From Pythium myriotylum (taxonomy: Eukaryota; Oomycota; Peronosporomycetes; Pythiales; Pythiaceae): 64,000 nucleotides of DNA. The notes beneath the pieces were generated by a model that saw only the letters and a program-made list of their open reading frames with translations, ran no database searches and was not told where the DNA came from. A program made the position numbers and the translations under genes. Positions 40,209 to 52,739 of the stretch are shown here, one piece after another; positions within the stretch are counted from its first letter, which is position 1; each line of letters starts with the position of its first letter. The DNA lies in assembly GCA_023091665.1 (NCBI GenBank), contig JALJCQ010000031.1, positions 124,001 to 188,000 of the forward strand, given 5' to 3'.

Positions 40209-42136
40209 TATGGGTGGGTTGGTCGGTTGGTAGAGGAAGGTTGGTTGGAGCTGGCTTGTGGAGTAGGTGGAGAAAACTAGAATGGGCGCAGTCTGTAGTG
40301 GGCGCCTCCTGTCGTCGTCCACACGTTTGAGCTGTGCTGTGCAGTGAGCTGTGGGTAAGCTCGACGTGTAGGTCGTGGTCTGTGGGAGATTGTTGTGGAA
40401 ACAGCGGGTAGTAATCCTGCATGTAGAGATACAAAGACGGCCAGCATGGACCTAGTCTTGCGGACAAGATAGACGCGAATTTTCACCACTCATCAGTTTC
40501 GTTCAGTGAAGCTGGTGACTATTGCCACGACAATACCGAAGTTCCGGTTCATGGCCACGTATAGTTCACATTGCAGTGGGCCATACTTACACTATGTCGG
40601 GGATGATGAGCACAAGCTGGTGGGAGTCATCAGATTGAACATTCCATCCACGTGAGGCATATGGTAGAAGGAACCACGACTCGAATAGATCAATCAGCAG
40701 GACTACGTACTCTACTGTGGTACTTGTTGAGTCCGTGGAGCTTGGGTCCCAAGCCTCCGTCCCAAGTTGGGACGGAGGATTCGGGAGGTCCCACGGTGGT
40801 CCACATCCCGTATACCGCAGATAGAGGATGTGGAGTGGGACCGCATACTGTACTATTATAGTCGATGGAAGATACATATTGTAGAATTGCAATGCATCCA
40901 CAGCTACAATTTTTTGAACGCGATGGACTGTATTGATTGGATAAGCCCATGTCATCAACGTACAATCGCGATCCACAACAGTGCAGACCATTCGAACCTC
41001 TCCTCCCTCGGAGTTAGGAGAAACTACTCCTATCAGAACATCCTGCACATCAAAGAATCCCGCGATCTTGTCTGAAGTCGAACGAAACACACATCTTGTC
41101 TGTCGTTAATGTATATGACGTCGGTCTATTACAGCATTGTACAGTACCATACTGTTTAGAACACAGGGCTATACAAACCATGGTTAGATTTGGAGATGGA
41201 GGACCAATTGTTTCTTTTCACTGTCTTTTCCTTGTCTACTGCATTCGCGGACCCTCACGCTTCTTCAAGCTTGCGTTTGGATAGGCCGCTGGCATCCATC
41301 AACTATTATAATAGACCTCGTCTGGCGCATGTCATGCGCGGTTCATACACTAATCATCGTGGCGGTTGCTCATGTCATCTTGATTGACTCCCAGTCGATG
41401 TTGCGTAGTTATCGTTCATGCATTTTGCGGGAGGCAGGAGGTAGATAAAGCCCTGCTAGAATCTATATTTTGCAGCACGAAAGTCAATGCATGTGGGAAC
41501 CAGTGTGAAATATCCAGAAAAAGAGGAGAACACAAGCGAACACTTTCCTCGAAGCTAGATGGATAAGTTAGTTCTGCAGCTGAATGCATGTGACCTCGGC
41601 TGCTCCTGAGCAACGCTTCAGAGAAATTGTGCGTGCTGCAACAGCGAAGGATCAACACCCACTACAGTAATCGATGAATGCACGCCTCCCATCAGTCGTC
41701 GACACGGTTAGCCCGGACTCATCAGCCTCACCATGGGGTTCAAAGCCTCGTCAGTTCAGGCTTGGAGACCTAGGTCTCGTCCGAAAAGGGTTCAAATCCA
41801 TCCATTCAGGCAGGAAAAGCGCACTCGCGCTTTTCCTGCCTGAATGGATGGATTTGAACCCTTTCGCTTATTACTGCTCAGATTTGGATAAATTCAGGAT
41901 CCTGGAAACTGAAATGACCCGGGTGCATGAAATCCACCTCGAGACGAGAAAACTCGCAATTCATCTCTGTATTGTAAAACAAGTATTGTCGTTTTTGTAG
42001 ACCAGAGTAGATCTCCAGGGAGCTGACGCTCGGCGGGTCTGGCCTGACCACCCAGGTGTCTAACTTCTTCGGTAATGCTAAAAAAAAAAACAAAAAAGTG
42101 TGAGGAAGGCCCCAATCGAATCGTTTTGGGCAATCA
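40209..42136. other. Gene-poor stretch with hairpins
   Basis: No gene supported. Contains a 25-bp palindrome at 40754-40778 (CCTCCGTCCCAA, one base, complement), a 14-bp palindrome GAGACCTAGGTCTC near 41765, the hairpin at 41785-41864, and GCGTTTGGATAGG at about 41273, which also occurs near 36808. Confidence 0.4.
41785..41864. repeat. Perfect 38-bp hairpin with 4-base loop
   Basis: Arms 41785-41822 and 41827-41864 are exact complements (AAAGGGTTCAAATCC...AAAAGCGC) around ACTC. Transcribed RNA would fold into an uninterrupted 38-bp stem. Confidence 0.95.
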
Positions 42137-42145
42137 TTTTCAAAT
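42137..42145 (+). repeat. 9-bp target-site duplication, left copy
   Basis: TTTTCAAAT immediately outside the left TIR; the same nine bases lie at 57253-57261 outside the right TIR. Confidence 0.9.
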
Positions 42146-42204
42146 GGGGAATTCTCATTTTACGGCCGTATTTTTGAATTAATAGCAAAACGGAGCCGTC
42201 CGAT
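42146..42204 (+). repeat. Left terminal inverted repeat of the 15.1-kb element
   Basis: 59 bp, nearly identical to the complement of 57195-57252. Confidence 0.92.
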
Positions 42205-42275
42205 TCCTCATTCAGCAACCAGTTGCAACCTAACCTGGAGAGTCGTGCTATCCATGTACCATCGATATTTCTCTA

Positions 42276-42421
42276 GAATTTGTCGGCGTTTTTCTGCCGT
42301 TTCACCGCGTTTTGTCGGCACTTTTTGGCCGACAAATTCGGAAAGCGTGATAACGAGTGTGGTACAATTCCAAACAAGCGGTACTTCATTGCGAATTTGT
42401 CGGCGAAAACCGCTGACAAAT
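42276..42421. repeat. Left subterminal repeats (GAATTTGTCGGCG)
   Basis: Copies at 42276-42288 and 42393-42405 (direct) and 42329-42339 and 42412-42421 (inverted). The motif recurs in the right subterminal region at 56761-56790. Such clusters often bind transposases. Confidence 0.7.
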
Positions 42422-43152
42422 CTTTAGAAACCATTTCTGTACCGACATAGGTGTCACCTCAGATACAGCAGACTGAGTTTTGGAAGCATACAATACAGAA
42501 CGAAATTCGTCGTGGTTAGTCTAAGCCTAGATACACAGTGGTCCTTAGTTCCGCGCGAAACATGCAGTACATGCATAGGCTCTGAGCCTTAGAGTCGCTC
42601 ACTCAGGCAAAGCACGAGCCAATGTCATCCATGACAAGTGCTCCAGCCTATGAAATCGCCCGGTCTTGGACAAGCGAGGTAGCGGAAGCATCCCCTCTAC
42701 TTGTGCAAACGCAGCGGTAGCTTGGACTGCGTTCATCCCCCGATAATCGATCTGCTGTCGTCAGAGACAAGTCTCCACCAGAGCCATTAGCTTTTGTAGC
42801 TCGCGAAGGCGCTTCTTCTTTGTACCACTGACATCCTTGCTTGTAAGTAGGCGATACGGAGGGTGGTCGGCCGCTGGATCTCCAACATGCCAGAGTAGCC
42901 CTTAGGCGATGATGATGATGATGCAAGTGTGGTCTATTGAGTTCATCGTGTGAATCCTAATAGCCTACCCTTCACCCTATTCCTACGACTTGGACTCCGG
43001 TCTTGTACTGGGACTGCTTAACTCCTCTTGGACGTCTGGCTTGAACGACACGGCGACTTGAACCTTGGAAATCGCACCCGGGAACCTCGGACTGGACGCG
43101 CTTGGGAGACCAAGCCGTAAGCGTCGGATTTCGGGCACCCCACGAGGGGGAA

Positions 43153-43187
<35 letters not shown>

Positions 43188-44161
43188 CGCTGGAAGGCGG
43201 CAGGGGCAGGGGTGGCCATGAGGCAGTTGCACCGGAGGCCGACGAGGTCACTGGACTCTGACAGCACAGCGGCGATGGAGGTTCTCGCTAGCTCAACAAA
43301 CACGGCTTGCGCTCACGCGAGAGTTGTGAAAGCGAGGGTTGACCTATCGGGCAGCGCGCGCCCGGAGGCGTGCGTGGGGGTCGAACTGAAGCAGCCGGAC
43401 ACGGCATTTGCTCACGCGAGGGCTGCAGGAGTTGATGTGGCCTTGCGGCCGTCGTACACTTGATAGAGTACGTTGAGGTCGTGCGGTAGAAGCTGGTCAC
43501 GGCTTGCGCTCACGCGAAGGCTTCAGCAGCAACGGTGGCCTTGCGGCCGAAGCGTGCGTGGGAGCACGCGGTTGGTCGGTCTTCAGCGAGCTGGAGGCCG
43601 TGAGCCTTGCGGCGGCGCACATCCACGCCGGTGGAGATGCGGTTGGCGCGCTGCGGGGGCAGCGTTGAGCCTTGTCGTGGCTCTGGGGGCGCTTGACGAA
43701 GTCATGTGGCTCGCCAGCGTCTTGTGGGTCGACGGTCGGCGTCAGACCCAATGCGCGGCCGTGATGTCGTGGAGCGCGACAGCCTTGCTGGAACTTGCTC
43801 CGGGCCTAACGCGCCTCACGGCGCGCCGGCGTCTTGAGCACGGCCGCCCTGGGCGTCGCGTGCATCTGGCGCTCGTGCTCGCGGCCTTCATCGCTCCTCG
43901 TCGAGCTCGCCGACGGCTGCCACGCGTCCGCCAACGAAGGCGAGTTCCCTTGGACGCGTGGCAGCTGACGGCGAGGGAACCAGATGGCCCGAGGAGTGTT
44001 GGTCTTGAGCAGGAGCTTGCAAATTGCAAGTCTCGCCGAGTTCTCGGCTCGAGAGTGGCTGGGGTACCCAGGTTTTTATGAAATGTGCAGTTGAGTTATC
44101 CGTGAGCAAGTGCGCGTGGTCGACAAGTAGAGATTCAGGCACATACGTTGATTCACAAGAG
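42422..44161. other. Element interior without a recognised gene
   Basis: Contains a 35-base G tract, three degenerate repeats about 98 bp apart (CTTGCGCTCACGCGA near 43304, 43401 and 43500), and GTCTATTGAGTTCA near 42930 shared with the SCR palindrome. GC-rich open frames around 43.0-44.1 kb are probably by-products of base composition. Confidence 0.4.
43153..43187 (+). repeat. 35-base G tract
   Basis: Uninterrupted G run; exact length may be an assembly estimate. Confidence 0.9.
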
Positions 44162-47100
44162 TTAGAACAGTAATAATCTATGAAACTGTGCAACTGTGGA
44201 ATGAGACAGAAGTTGAAGCCGGTTGTCTTCAGCGAGCACCTCTGCATTTGGCTGGAAGTAGTCGAAATCATCATCAGTAGGTCGATTTCCGAGCCAATGA
44301 AGGCCGTGCCGTGTCCGTATCCGTGAAAGCGAAACGTACAGGGCGTGACGATCGACGTTGTGGACGTTTCGGGGGCGGAGGTTGGTGACTGCGATGGAGT
44401 CTCGTGTTTCGCCTTGAACGCCATGAACTGTCGTACCAAAAGATGGCACAAGTGGGAAGCCTTTGACGGACGCCGATCGATCTCCAATGCGAATCGATGC
44501 AGCGATTTGCGATACTTACGGAATCTGGCCATTCCGGTGGCATCAGCGGATATCGCGTGGATGCAGGCGAATTGGAGAGATTCACGTAGATTATGTTTGA
44601 TTGCATTGACGCAAACCAAGTCTCATCCCCTTGTCGGGTGAAGATTGTATCGTCAGGCCAATCTATGTGGTGGATTGTCCCGCATGCACCGTTGACAATT
44701 CCCTTATCAACGCATTCGTTTGACTTTACGCGAACTGGCATTCCTGTTTTGGTATAGAACTTTAATGATAGTGTACTGGACGCGATAGTGATGTTACATA
44801 CCGATGTAGACGTGGAGGAAGATGGGAATGTTGCCGGTTCTGTTGTCAGGGAGATCTTTTAGGATCGTCCATTCTGTGGGTGAGAGTGTTCTTGAGAGTT
44901 TTGCAGAGATGGTGTAAATTTTGCGGTCACCGGCGAAGGTACGAATTGCTAGGTTAATTGCCGTTGAGTTGATCGTTGTTCTGGTGGCGTTGTCAGTCGA
45001 GATCGTTTGTACCAAGCCAGGTGGGATGTGGCTGGACGTGATTGAGTAGTCTGGCAAGTCGTGGATGAACTGACGCAACTCTTGTGGCCACTTGCCGAGT
45101 CGTCCTGCCGCGAGCCATTCTCCCCAAAGGGTATCTTGAGTGAAGCGCATGCTGTTTGTCAAGTAGATCACCTTAGTAATACCACGGTAGACTTGTTGGC
45201 CGTGTAGTTGAGGCGTCGTCAACGACGCCTCAGGATCATAACTCTTGTACATCGGTGGGCCTCGCACAGGCTTGAGTTGGCAGTGGTCAAACATGAGCAC
45301 AGGAACCATGCCGCCAAACGGTATTCCTTCGGATTCCTTGACGCACTGAAGCGCTTCTTCCCACAAACCGAAGAGACCCAAGTCGATCATTGAGAGTTCA
45401 TCGGCTATCACACACAAGACTGGGGCCCACTTCTGAAGAAGTGCGTCGGTCGGTGTAGTGATGTGCGGTGGCAACATTTTGGGATTGGCGCTCAAACGGA
45501 CGGAGGCATGAATTGTACAGCCATGGAGACTCGCAGCTGCAATCCCGGTGGAAGCAACGATCATGACGCTGTTTGGTCTGTTCCATGAGCTGGCTAGCGC
45601 GCACACAGCAGTAATGATCAGTGATTTGCCGGTCCCACCAGCACCAGTGACAATAAGCGGTGACATCGTGAAGAGCTCTGCCAACACATCATCTACTCGA
45701 ATACCAGTAATCTTGGATAGGAGAGGCACTGCGATGAGTGTGAAGGCCATGTGCTGGAGCTCATTCAGCCGGAATAGTCGTGATACTTCACCAATTGATG
45801 CGTGTTGAGGCACATGTAAGCTGCCACTTGCATTTCCGTCGTATCGACAATCACGTATCGCGCGCTCAAACGCTGCGATCGTGATTGAAGTGCTGTTTGC
45901 CCCAAGGAATCCAGAAACCGGAGCTGTTAGATCGATCACACTTTGGTCTTGATCGAGAAAGTTGCTAAGAGCACCTCTAGTGATGACAGTGGGGCTGACG
46001 GTGAGTGTCCCGCTGCGATCAGCCGGCATTGGCAAAGTGGTAATGCTGTGGAGCAGAATATGATGGAGAGCAGGAGCTTGATCTTCGCGTTGCGATTGAA
46101 ATGTCATGGCGATATCGTCAGCGGGAACATCAGTGTGGTACAATTCAGCTGGAATGAGCGTGTACGCGCTAGTAGGCTGCTGCTGCGTTACAGATCTCAT
46201 TGTCTCGGCCGTGAGGATGTCATCATCATCGACACAGCAATCATCTTCGTCGCTGCTGTCGTCATCTTCATTCCGCTGCCGAGCACGATATTGAGCAGCC
46301 ATGTGCAAACACGTGTAGTATTGTTGGTGGCGCTCGAGTGCTCGTGCGGTATTGGGATTTTCACTTGGATTCCACTGGTTGAAGTGTGCTTTTGCAGAGT
46401 CGGACCCATTCAGAATAGAACGCGCTGACCGGAACGGCTTGTACAACAAAGCTGACATGCGGTAGTACAGTTCTGTTTGATCGATGTAATCTTCATTGCC
46501 AAGGCGTGTAGCGTCCGGAAGGCGAGGGCCAACGATCTCTGGCACACGTGGATACTCGAAGTAAGTGATGTTGTGGGACTTGAGATGCGCGCGAAGTAGA
46601 GCTGGATCAGATGACGTGAAGTCACACTGGCGGCTACTAGTGGTTGGTCTTCCTTTTCTATGAAACCAGCAGCAATACTCGTACCAAGAGTAGTTTTCCA
46701 AGCACGTGGGTCGCCGAATGTATTTGAGAATTGAAGTCTCGGTGTACAACTGGTTATCACGACTCACAGCGGTTGCTTCGACTGGAACGCCATCGAGGAT
46801 GTTGAGAGCCTCAAGGAGAACGAGGCGCTCGAACTTACAGCTAAACGTGACGGCTTCACCTGCCATAATGATCGCCGTAGCTAACGGACCGCCCAGCTCC
46901 ATGACACTAGAGTTTGCATATGCCAGTGATAACAGTCGACCAATTCCAAGGGAGTACTGTGTGACTGTCATTGTCGATTCGCGTTCGATACGCTTCTTGA
47001 ACGCCACTTCAACGATAGCTACGTTGTCCAGCACTGTTTGTTGTTTGACTGTATACTGGAGAGCATATCGTGCAGCTTGCAGCCCATGGCCCGAACACAG

Positions 47101-50034
47101 AATTCTTGCATCCATGTTGAAGTGGAAGATTCGACGCCAAAGTGGGATGTACGTGTTCAGCCACTGGTTTCCAATACGTCGACGATACTCAACCTCGTCA
47201 TGTTTGTTGAAAGCAGTGATTGCAACGATTTTGCGAAAGAAACGGTAGCGACATCTGCAACAGGATTTTCCTTTCGTACATGATCTTGTGTGCGTGAACA
47301 GATGCACTTGATCCATGAGAAGCAGACGGCTGAGTTGTACATCGGACGTCTCCTTGTCAAGAGATAGCCCGCCAAGCCGCAAACGTATCTCATTCACAGC
47401 GGAAGCTGTACTTTCAAGCTTGTTGTGGTCTGGTAACTGACTCCATTTCTTTTCGATGTACGCAGACGTCAGATCGAGCTCAGAGAAACGACGATTGCAT
47501 TCATCACAACTTGCAACCATAGGCGCTGGTACAGTATGCTTCAGTAGGTGCTTGCATTTCTTATCGATGGCGAGGGGTGTGAGAGGAGCTGCACATTCTG
47601 CGTCTGGGCATCGTGGTGTGTCCATCGAGTTGTACACTGGCAATTCTGGTGAAAAAATGGATGAAAAATACTCCACAAATCGCGCGGAAAGTTCAGGACT
47701 TGCAACTAGTCTCTCCCAGTCTGATTGAGTTCGTGGTAACCCAGCTATCCATGCGACACCATGATGATGAATGAACAACCGCCCCTGCTGCTCTACCGCA
47801 AAAACAAATGCCTCGACGAAGCCGAAGATGCCACGCTGAGATTTCGGTCTGTTTGTCTTCATATCCCAGCCGAACAGTATATCAATTAACAGTTCACTAC
47901 AGAGTTTGTAGTACTGAGCTTGGACCACAGTGTTGCCCATGATGAGACGAGACATTTGTGAGCTGCACGGCATATTCCGCTGGACACATTGTGACAGATT
48001 CTGAGGGCGTCCACCTGGAAGCTCGTGGCCCGACCAAAATGCACACGTGATGGAGCAGTCTGGATTTGGCGTCAATGTCCAAAACACCGAAGGAGCACCG
48101 TACAGAATGGTCATCGCATCAACTTTTCGGGTCATAGCCTGCCGCTCTTCATTACTTCCCCACATCTTGGAGGTACTTGCATTAATAGACTTGAGCACAC
48201 GGTTTGCTAGATTTGATTCTGGACTTGGCGTGTATACTCGACCTTGTTTCCACGCGTCTCGCTGCCTTGCCCTATTCGACATCACCGTCTGCAACTGCGC
48301 TGGAGTAATCGTCACTGCGGTCGTAGCAAGTGCTGGATCTTGACCAACGCGAAGATAAACACCACTCTTTACACGTAACGTAGATAGATAGTCAAACATC
48401 ACGAGCTTGAACATGGCGTCTTCGTTGAAACGTTGAGGTAATTCCAGACCACGTCGCGCTTCGAGTATGTGTGACTCCTTTGCATGAACCCCCCCCCCCC
48501 CCCCCCCCCCCCCCCCGTACCGAATGGTAGAAGATGCACAAACATTCGCTCCATGTAGTGTGGATCCGAACTCTTGAGAAGAACCGAGGATCTGCGGGCA
48601 ACGTACGTCTTGATGCCGGTCACGTTTGCAAAAGCGACCGCAATACGATCTTGTTCGGTTCGATTCGCAACAGTCTGAACCAGTACCGTCTCCGATTCTA
48701 TCACTGTACATTCACGACTCTCAGGATCGTCTGGGATTGGCTGCATTCGAGCAACACTTGCTTGCCGGGCTCTTGCTTGGCAACAAGCACGTCCACATTT
48801 TGTACACCTTGGAGCCGCGTAGTGATCGAGTCCGCATGCACACATTGGGTTGAAAACGCACTGCTTGTAGTTAGATATGCGTACAATGGGTTGATTTTCC
48901 GAAGCAACTCGTGTGCGCGCAAAACACGAGTACCGTTGCACTCATGTTTCTTTGCCATCAAGAGTTATTGAGCACTTGTCATTGGTCCCGCAAGAACGAG
49001 CTGGAAATTTATGTGGCTTGCAAGATTTGGTACCGCAGTAGCAATGGTAGCCTCTCGATTATCCCACGACAAGAGATGGTTCTGCAGGATATTCCCAGGA
49101 CCACCATACACAACCTTCACCACGCCACGTAGTTGGGCAAGACCGATGGCCTGACGTTCGATGACAGTGAGGCATTCGATTTCTGGGAACACGCCGGTGA
49201 TGAAGCCATCAGCTATTGCAAAGCGCGGAGGCTTGTTGTCTGAATCAGCATTCAATGAGTGCGCTAGTCGTGTTTCGACCGCGCGCAGATGCTGAAGAGC
49301 TTTCTTTTTATCCACACTTGTGTCCCCACGGACTGACCAAGAACGAACGCGCGACGAGAAAGTACCAAGCCCTTCAATCTGGGATCTATATCCGAGCAAT
49401 CGTAGTATTTTGAAATGAGTGGAGTGACCCAAGGCTTGCCAGTGAGAACGGCACGCATGGCGTTAAACGAGAGATTGTCAAGTCGAATCAGCACCGCATC
49501 AGCTGGATACACCCATGTGTCTGTGACAACGCAGACCTTGCGGTCGAGAGCGGAATCGTTAAACTGCATTGCGGCTTCGCTCTCAAGGCGTCGAGAATCA
49601 GCGTCCGTCAGTGGCTCGAACGCCAACGAACGATTGATGTTGTCGAGGCGTTGATAACTTATCCATTGAGCTTCAAAGATGTCTGAGCACGCACACAAGC
49701 GATGATTGAATAACTTTTATCACCCGTAACGGCATGTGAAAACATACCTGTTCGTTGAGGTTGTGAGCGCTTCGCGTCTTGTCGGCGATTGGTGATAGTC
49801 AACTGTCTGTGACGATGCGCTTGAAGCTCCGCACGAATTCTCGTCTGCCTGACCCATTCTTGTTGTGTCTGCCATACTTGAGAACGAATACAGACTCGTC
49901 GGCAAGCAATCATCTTGCCATGATTTCGGTTTGAAGAGTATTCGTTGACCAACATGTGTGGTTCCTGGCGGCAAGTGTTCAGATTCAGCAGCAACGACCC
50001 AAGGGCCAAAATCTAATACATTAACTTTAATCAA
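44162..50034 (-). pseudogene. Helitron-like Rep/PIF1-family helicase gene, multiply disrupted
   Basis: Minus-strand pieces in order: basic N-terminal region (50009-49745); intron about 49680-49744 (GTATGT...CTCAG); DIFEAQWISYQ...KYYDCSDIDPRLKGLVLSR; a DUF6570-type segment (PPRFAIADGFITGVFPE); a Cys-rich segment; a Helitron_like_N domain containing YLSTLRVKSG and EQQGRLFIHHHGVAWI, an HUH-like motif; and a PIF1 helicase with Walker A GAGGTGKS and ADELSMIDL. A genuine 58-bp intron 44744-44801 (GTATGT...AACAG) joins HVYIG to MPVRVKSNE, leading to TTVHGVQGET and YVSLSRIR. Breaks: frameshift near 49262, in-frame TAA at 48965-48967, frame change around 48900, frame change across the 28-base C tract near 48500, frameshift near 44470. 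Not functional as read. Confidence 0.75.
48489..48516 (+). repeat. 28-base C tract within the helicase pseudogene
   Basis: The frame before the tract (HLLPFGTGG) and after it (HAKESHILEARRGLELPQRF) differ, so tract length decides whether the gene reads through. Confidence 0.9.
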
Positions 50035-50270
50035 AAATCGTCAAGTCATATGACTCCTCTCCGGCGATGTGCATGTATTCAAAGAATGAATGTTGCTGAG
50101 ACTAGTCAACACGCAATCATCTCACTCACGTCACGGTGTTAATAATTTGATGGGTGTTTCTTGTTCGCAAGTGTTCAGATTCAGCAAAGACGACTCAATG
50201 AACAAAATTTTATACATCAGTTTAAATTAAAATGATCAAGTCGTGTGACTTTTCACCGGTGATGGATTCG
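49968..50270 (+). repeat. Direct repeat of about 107 bp, 196 bp apart
   Basis: GCAAGTGTTCAGATTCAGCA followed by a similar stretch at about 49968-50075 recurs at about 50164-50270, ending just before the HTH gene start. The copies share TCAAGTC, TGACT and CCGGYGATG segments. Confidence 0.65.
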
Positions 50271-50274
50271 AAAA

Positions 50275-51728
50275 ATGGATGTAATGGAAGCTGGTGAAGG
50301 CGACGCGGCGCCACGAAAACGCCGGCGCTACACGGCCGAAGAGAAGCTCGAAATCATAAACTTCGTTCGCACGAGCTCATTTGCAAGTGCTCACGCGCGG
50401 TTCGGTGTCAGTCGCACGATTGTGTCCATGAATGGCTGCGGCGTGAAGAATATCTCCGGCAGTGTCCTCGGAAGTCAATGCGATTCAGAAAAGCCAAGTC
50501 TGTTGCAGAGAATGGGTCAGCCTTAACACCGGTAGACGACGCAAGTTCGTGCGCCAGTGAGTGCCTCAGGCTCACTACATCTCGAGTGACTACAACGTCG
50601 AGTCTGCGAAGTGGAAGGGTTGACAATCCACCACTCTCAAGTGCATTCTGTGCGTTAGAAGACCCGCGTCACAAAGAGTCGTTTCCAACGCACCACGGTC
50701 GCCACGTCGATGGTTGCGGCGGCGCCCGGAAACTCCTTGTTGGATTCCACGGAGAGGATGGCGGCTTTGCTCATATTGCTTCTCGGCGTTTCTTCCAGCT
50801 AGAAGAAGCATCTTCTGAACAATCTAGCAGTGCGTTCGGTCAAGTTGGTTACTCTCAAGCTGTGCAGATGCTGGAGGCGCTCAGTGCACACGAGATTGAC
50901 TATGCAGTGTTGGCGAGAGATACATTGTTTTCACCGCTGTTTCGCGCTGCACTTGATCGTGTAGTGCTGCTGCGTTTTACCATCGTCGAAGAGCTAACTT
51001 GTGACGAGACAATTTGCCTTTGCGGCTTACCAGGAGTGCAGTTGGCATCTGCTGACTGCGTGATGTCTAACTGGGAAGTACTTGCCAGGTGCGAGGAATA
51101 CTTGCTACGACTAGAGTGCGAGAACAATCGAAACTTCCACCGTCAAGTCTCCTGGGACAGCGCTACAGCATGCCGCATCATTCGCGAAGAACAAGACATG
51201 AAGAATTTGGTGTTGTGCAGTGATGAAGCAGCTCAAACCAACGAACTGATTGTTGTGCAAGCTCGCGTTCCAAGCAAAGTTAGTTGCACCAAGTACATGG
51301 TAATTGGGCGTCGCGGGGCGAGCGCATTGTTTCGCGACATGGAGTCAACGAGCGCCGTCATCAAATCCCCACAACGGCAGAGCACTATACTCATCACTAG
51401 CATTGGACGAGCACCGCTGTTCGGCGTCATCGACACGTTTACTCGTCTTGGTATCATCATCGAACACATTTGTGTTCTGACAAACGGCGACGATCCAATT
51501 CGGTACGTAAGATGAAGGCAAGCCAATCTTTAATGCTAATGTAATTGATGCCTCTGCAGATCTGATCAGACATGCGTTGTATCATATCGTTCAAGCAATG
51601 CTGTGAATGAAGCCACGTTGAGCCACGATCTCGGCAAAACTTCCAGGCAGATCATTCACCTGGGACAATATTGCACCTTCAGTGTGCGAGAAACCTACGA
51701 AGACTTGATGCATGTCAGATGTGTTTAA
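50275..51728 (+). pseudogene. Helix-turn-helix (psq/CENP-B-type) protein of the element, frameshifted near 50430
   Basis: The ATG at 50275 begins a basic HTH (KRRRYTAEEKLEIINFV...FGVSRTIVS). The recognition part continues in another frame (EWLRREEYLRQCPRKSMRFRKAK), so one base is missing or two extra near 50430. The rest, about 360 residues, is uncharacterised (LLVGFHGEDGG, CEEYLLRLECENNRNFHRQVSW). An intron at 51503-51559 (GTACGT...CTGCAG) joins DDPIR to SDQTCVVSYRS, ending at 51728. HTHs of this type are used by pogo/Tigger transposases and by transcription factors, but no DDE catalytic core is evident, so this may be an element-specific DNA-binding protein. Confidence 0.55.
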
Positions 51729-51763
51729 TGCTCAACAACACTGATTCATTCATTATAAATTAT

Positions 51764-52739
51764 CTACCGAAGGTACTGCTTCAGCTTTTTTCCTAAACGT
51801 AACGGCTGAGTCAACACCGTGAGATGGTCGAGACTCGTCTTCAACTGGCATCCATAATCATTATAGATTTGCAATCCCCACATGTGATCAATGGAAACAG
51901 TAGACCCATCGTCTGGGACACCTTCTGTGTCGACTGCCACACCGTACATGGAAGCGGTGGCTAATTCATTGTCGATATCTCGCTTGTTCTCTTCATATTT
52001 GTCTCGAAGAATCTGCACAGAAAACACGATATCATACCAAACCTTGGCAATTTACGAGAATGAGTCACACCTTGTGCATATCCTCGACCGGCTCGTCGAC
52101 CTGCTTGTCAATGAGATGCATTCGTGCAACCGGTCCAGTTTTGCATTGTCCGAAGGAAGTCCAAACAACTCGGGCCTCGAACACAAGATTATCAGCAAAC
52201 TGCTTGCCCTCTCCACCGTGTGTGCGAATGAACGTCTTCAAGTCTATAGAGCAAACGATTCGTGTTGGAATCGACGATGAATCGCAAACAGGAGTTCAAT
52301 ACATACCATCAACAGTACGCACGATTTGCTTCGGCTTGTGAGACTTGCTCTCCAGCGCTAGTTTCACCGTTTTCAAGGGGGAAACGTAATCGGACTCTGA
52401 AGATTCATGGCTGGCTTCAAGTTTGTGTCTGAGTGCTGTAAACTTTGTTGTTGCGTCTGTCGACTTCGTGGGTGTGATCGCCTGAAACATTGCGTGACGG
52501 GGATCGGTCGACTTGATTGGAGTAAGTGCGTCAATCCGGCTCCGTTGTGCTGACATTGGTGGTGATTCATCAAGTCCTACTCCCAGATCAACATAGCTCT
52601 CAATGGTCGTGTCCGTTGATTCTTGTTCTTCTTCAGCGGTTGAACGAACGGGCGTCATTGCCTTGGCCTTTGGATGCCGCTGGCTTGGAGACTTGGTCGG
52701 AGTCGTGGCCGTAGTCTTCACGCGAAGCTGTCCGGGCAT
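51764..52739 (-). CDS. Uncharacterised element protein with S/T-P-x-K repeats; three exons
   Basis: Exons 52307-52739, 52071-52243 and 51764-52012; introns 63 bp (GTATGT...TATAG) and 58 bp (GTGTGA...TGCAG). The 284-residue product starts MPGQLRVKTTATTPTKSP. The N-terminal 120 residues carry four related units, TTPTKSP, MTPVRST, LTPIKST and ITPTKST, like the minor-groove-binding or CDK-site motifs of chromatin proteins. The C-terminal 150 residues form a globular domain (FADNLVFEARVVWTSFGQCKTGP; VEDMHKILRDKYEENKRDID) that I do not recognise. The frame is intact, unlike the helicase. It is divergent from the SET gene with about 420 bp between starts, so the two may be co-regulated. Confidence 0.6.

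Noticed and set aside
43000..44081. GC-rich 70-200 codon frames in several phases
   Set aside because: Competing frames on both strands over low-complexity GC-rich DNA; no domain and no good start.
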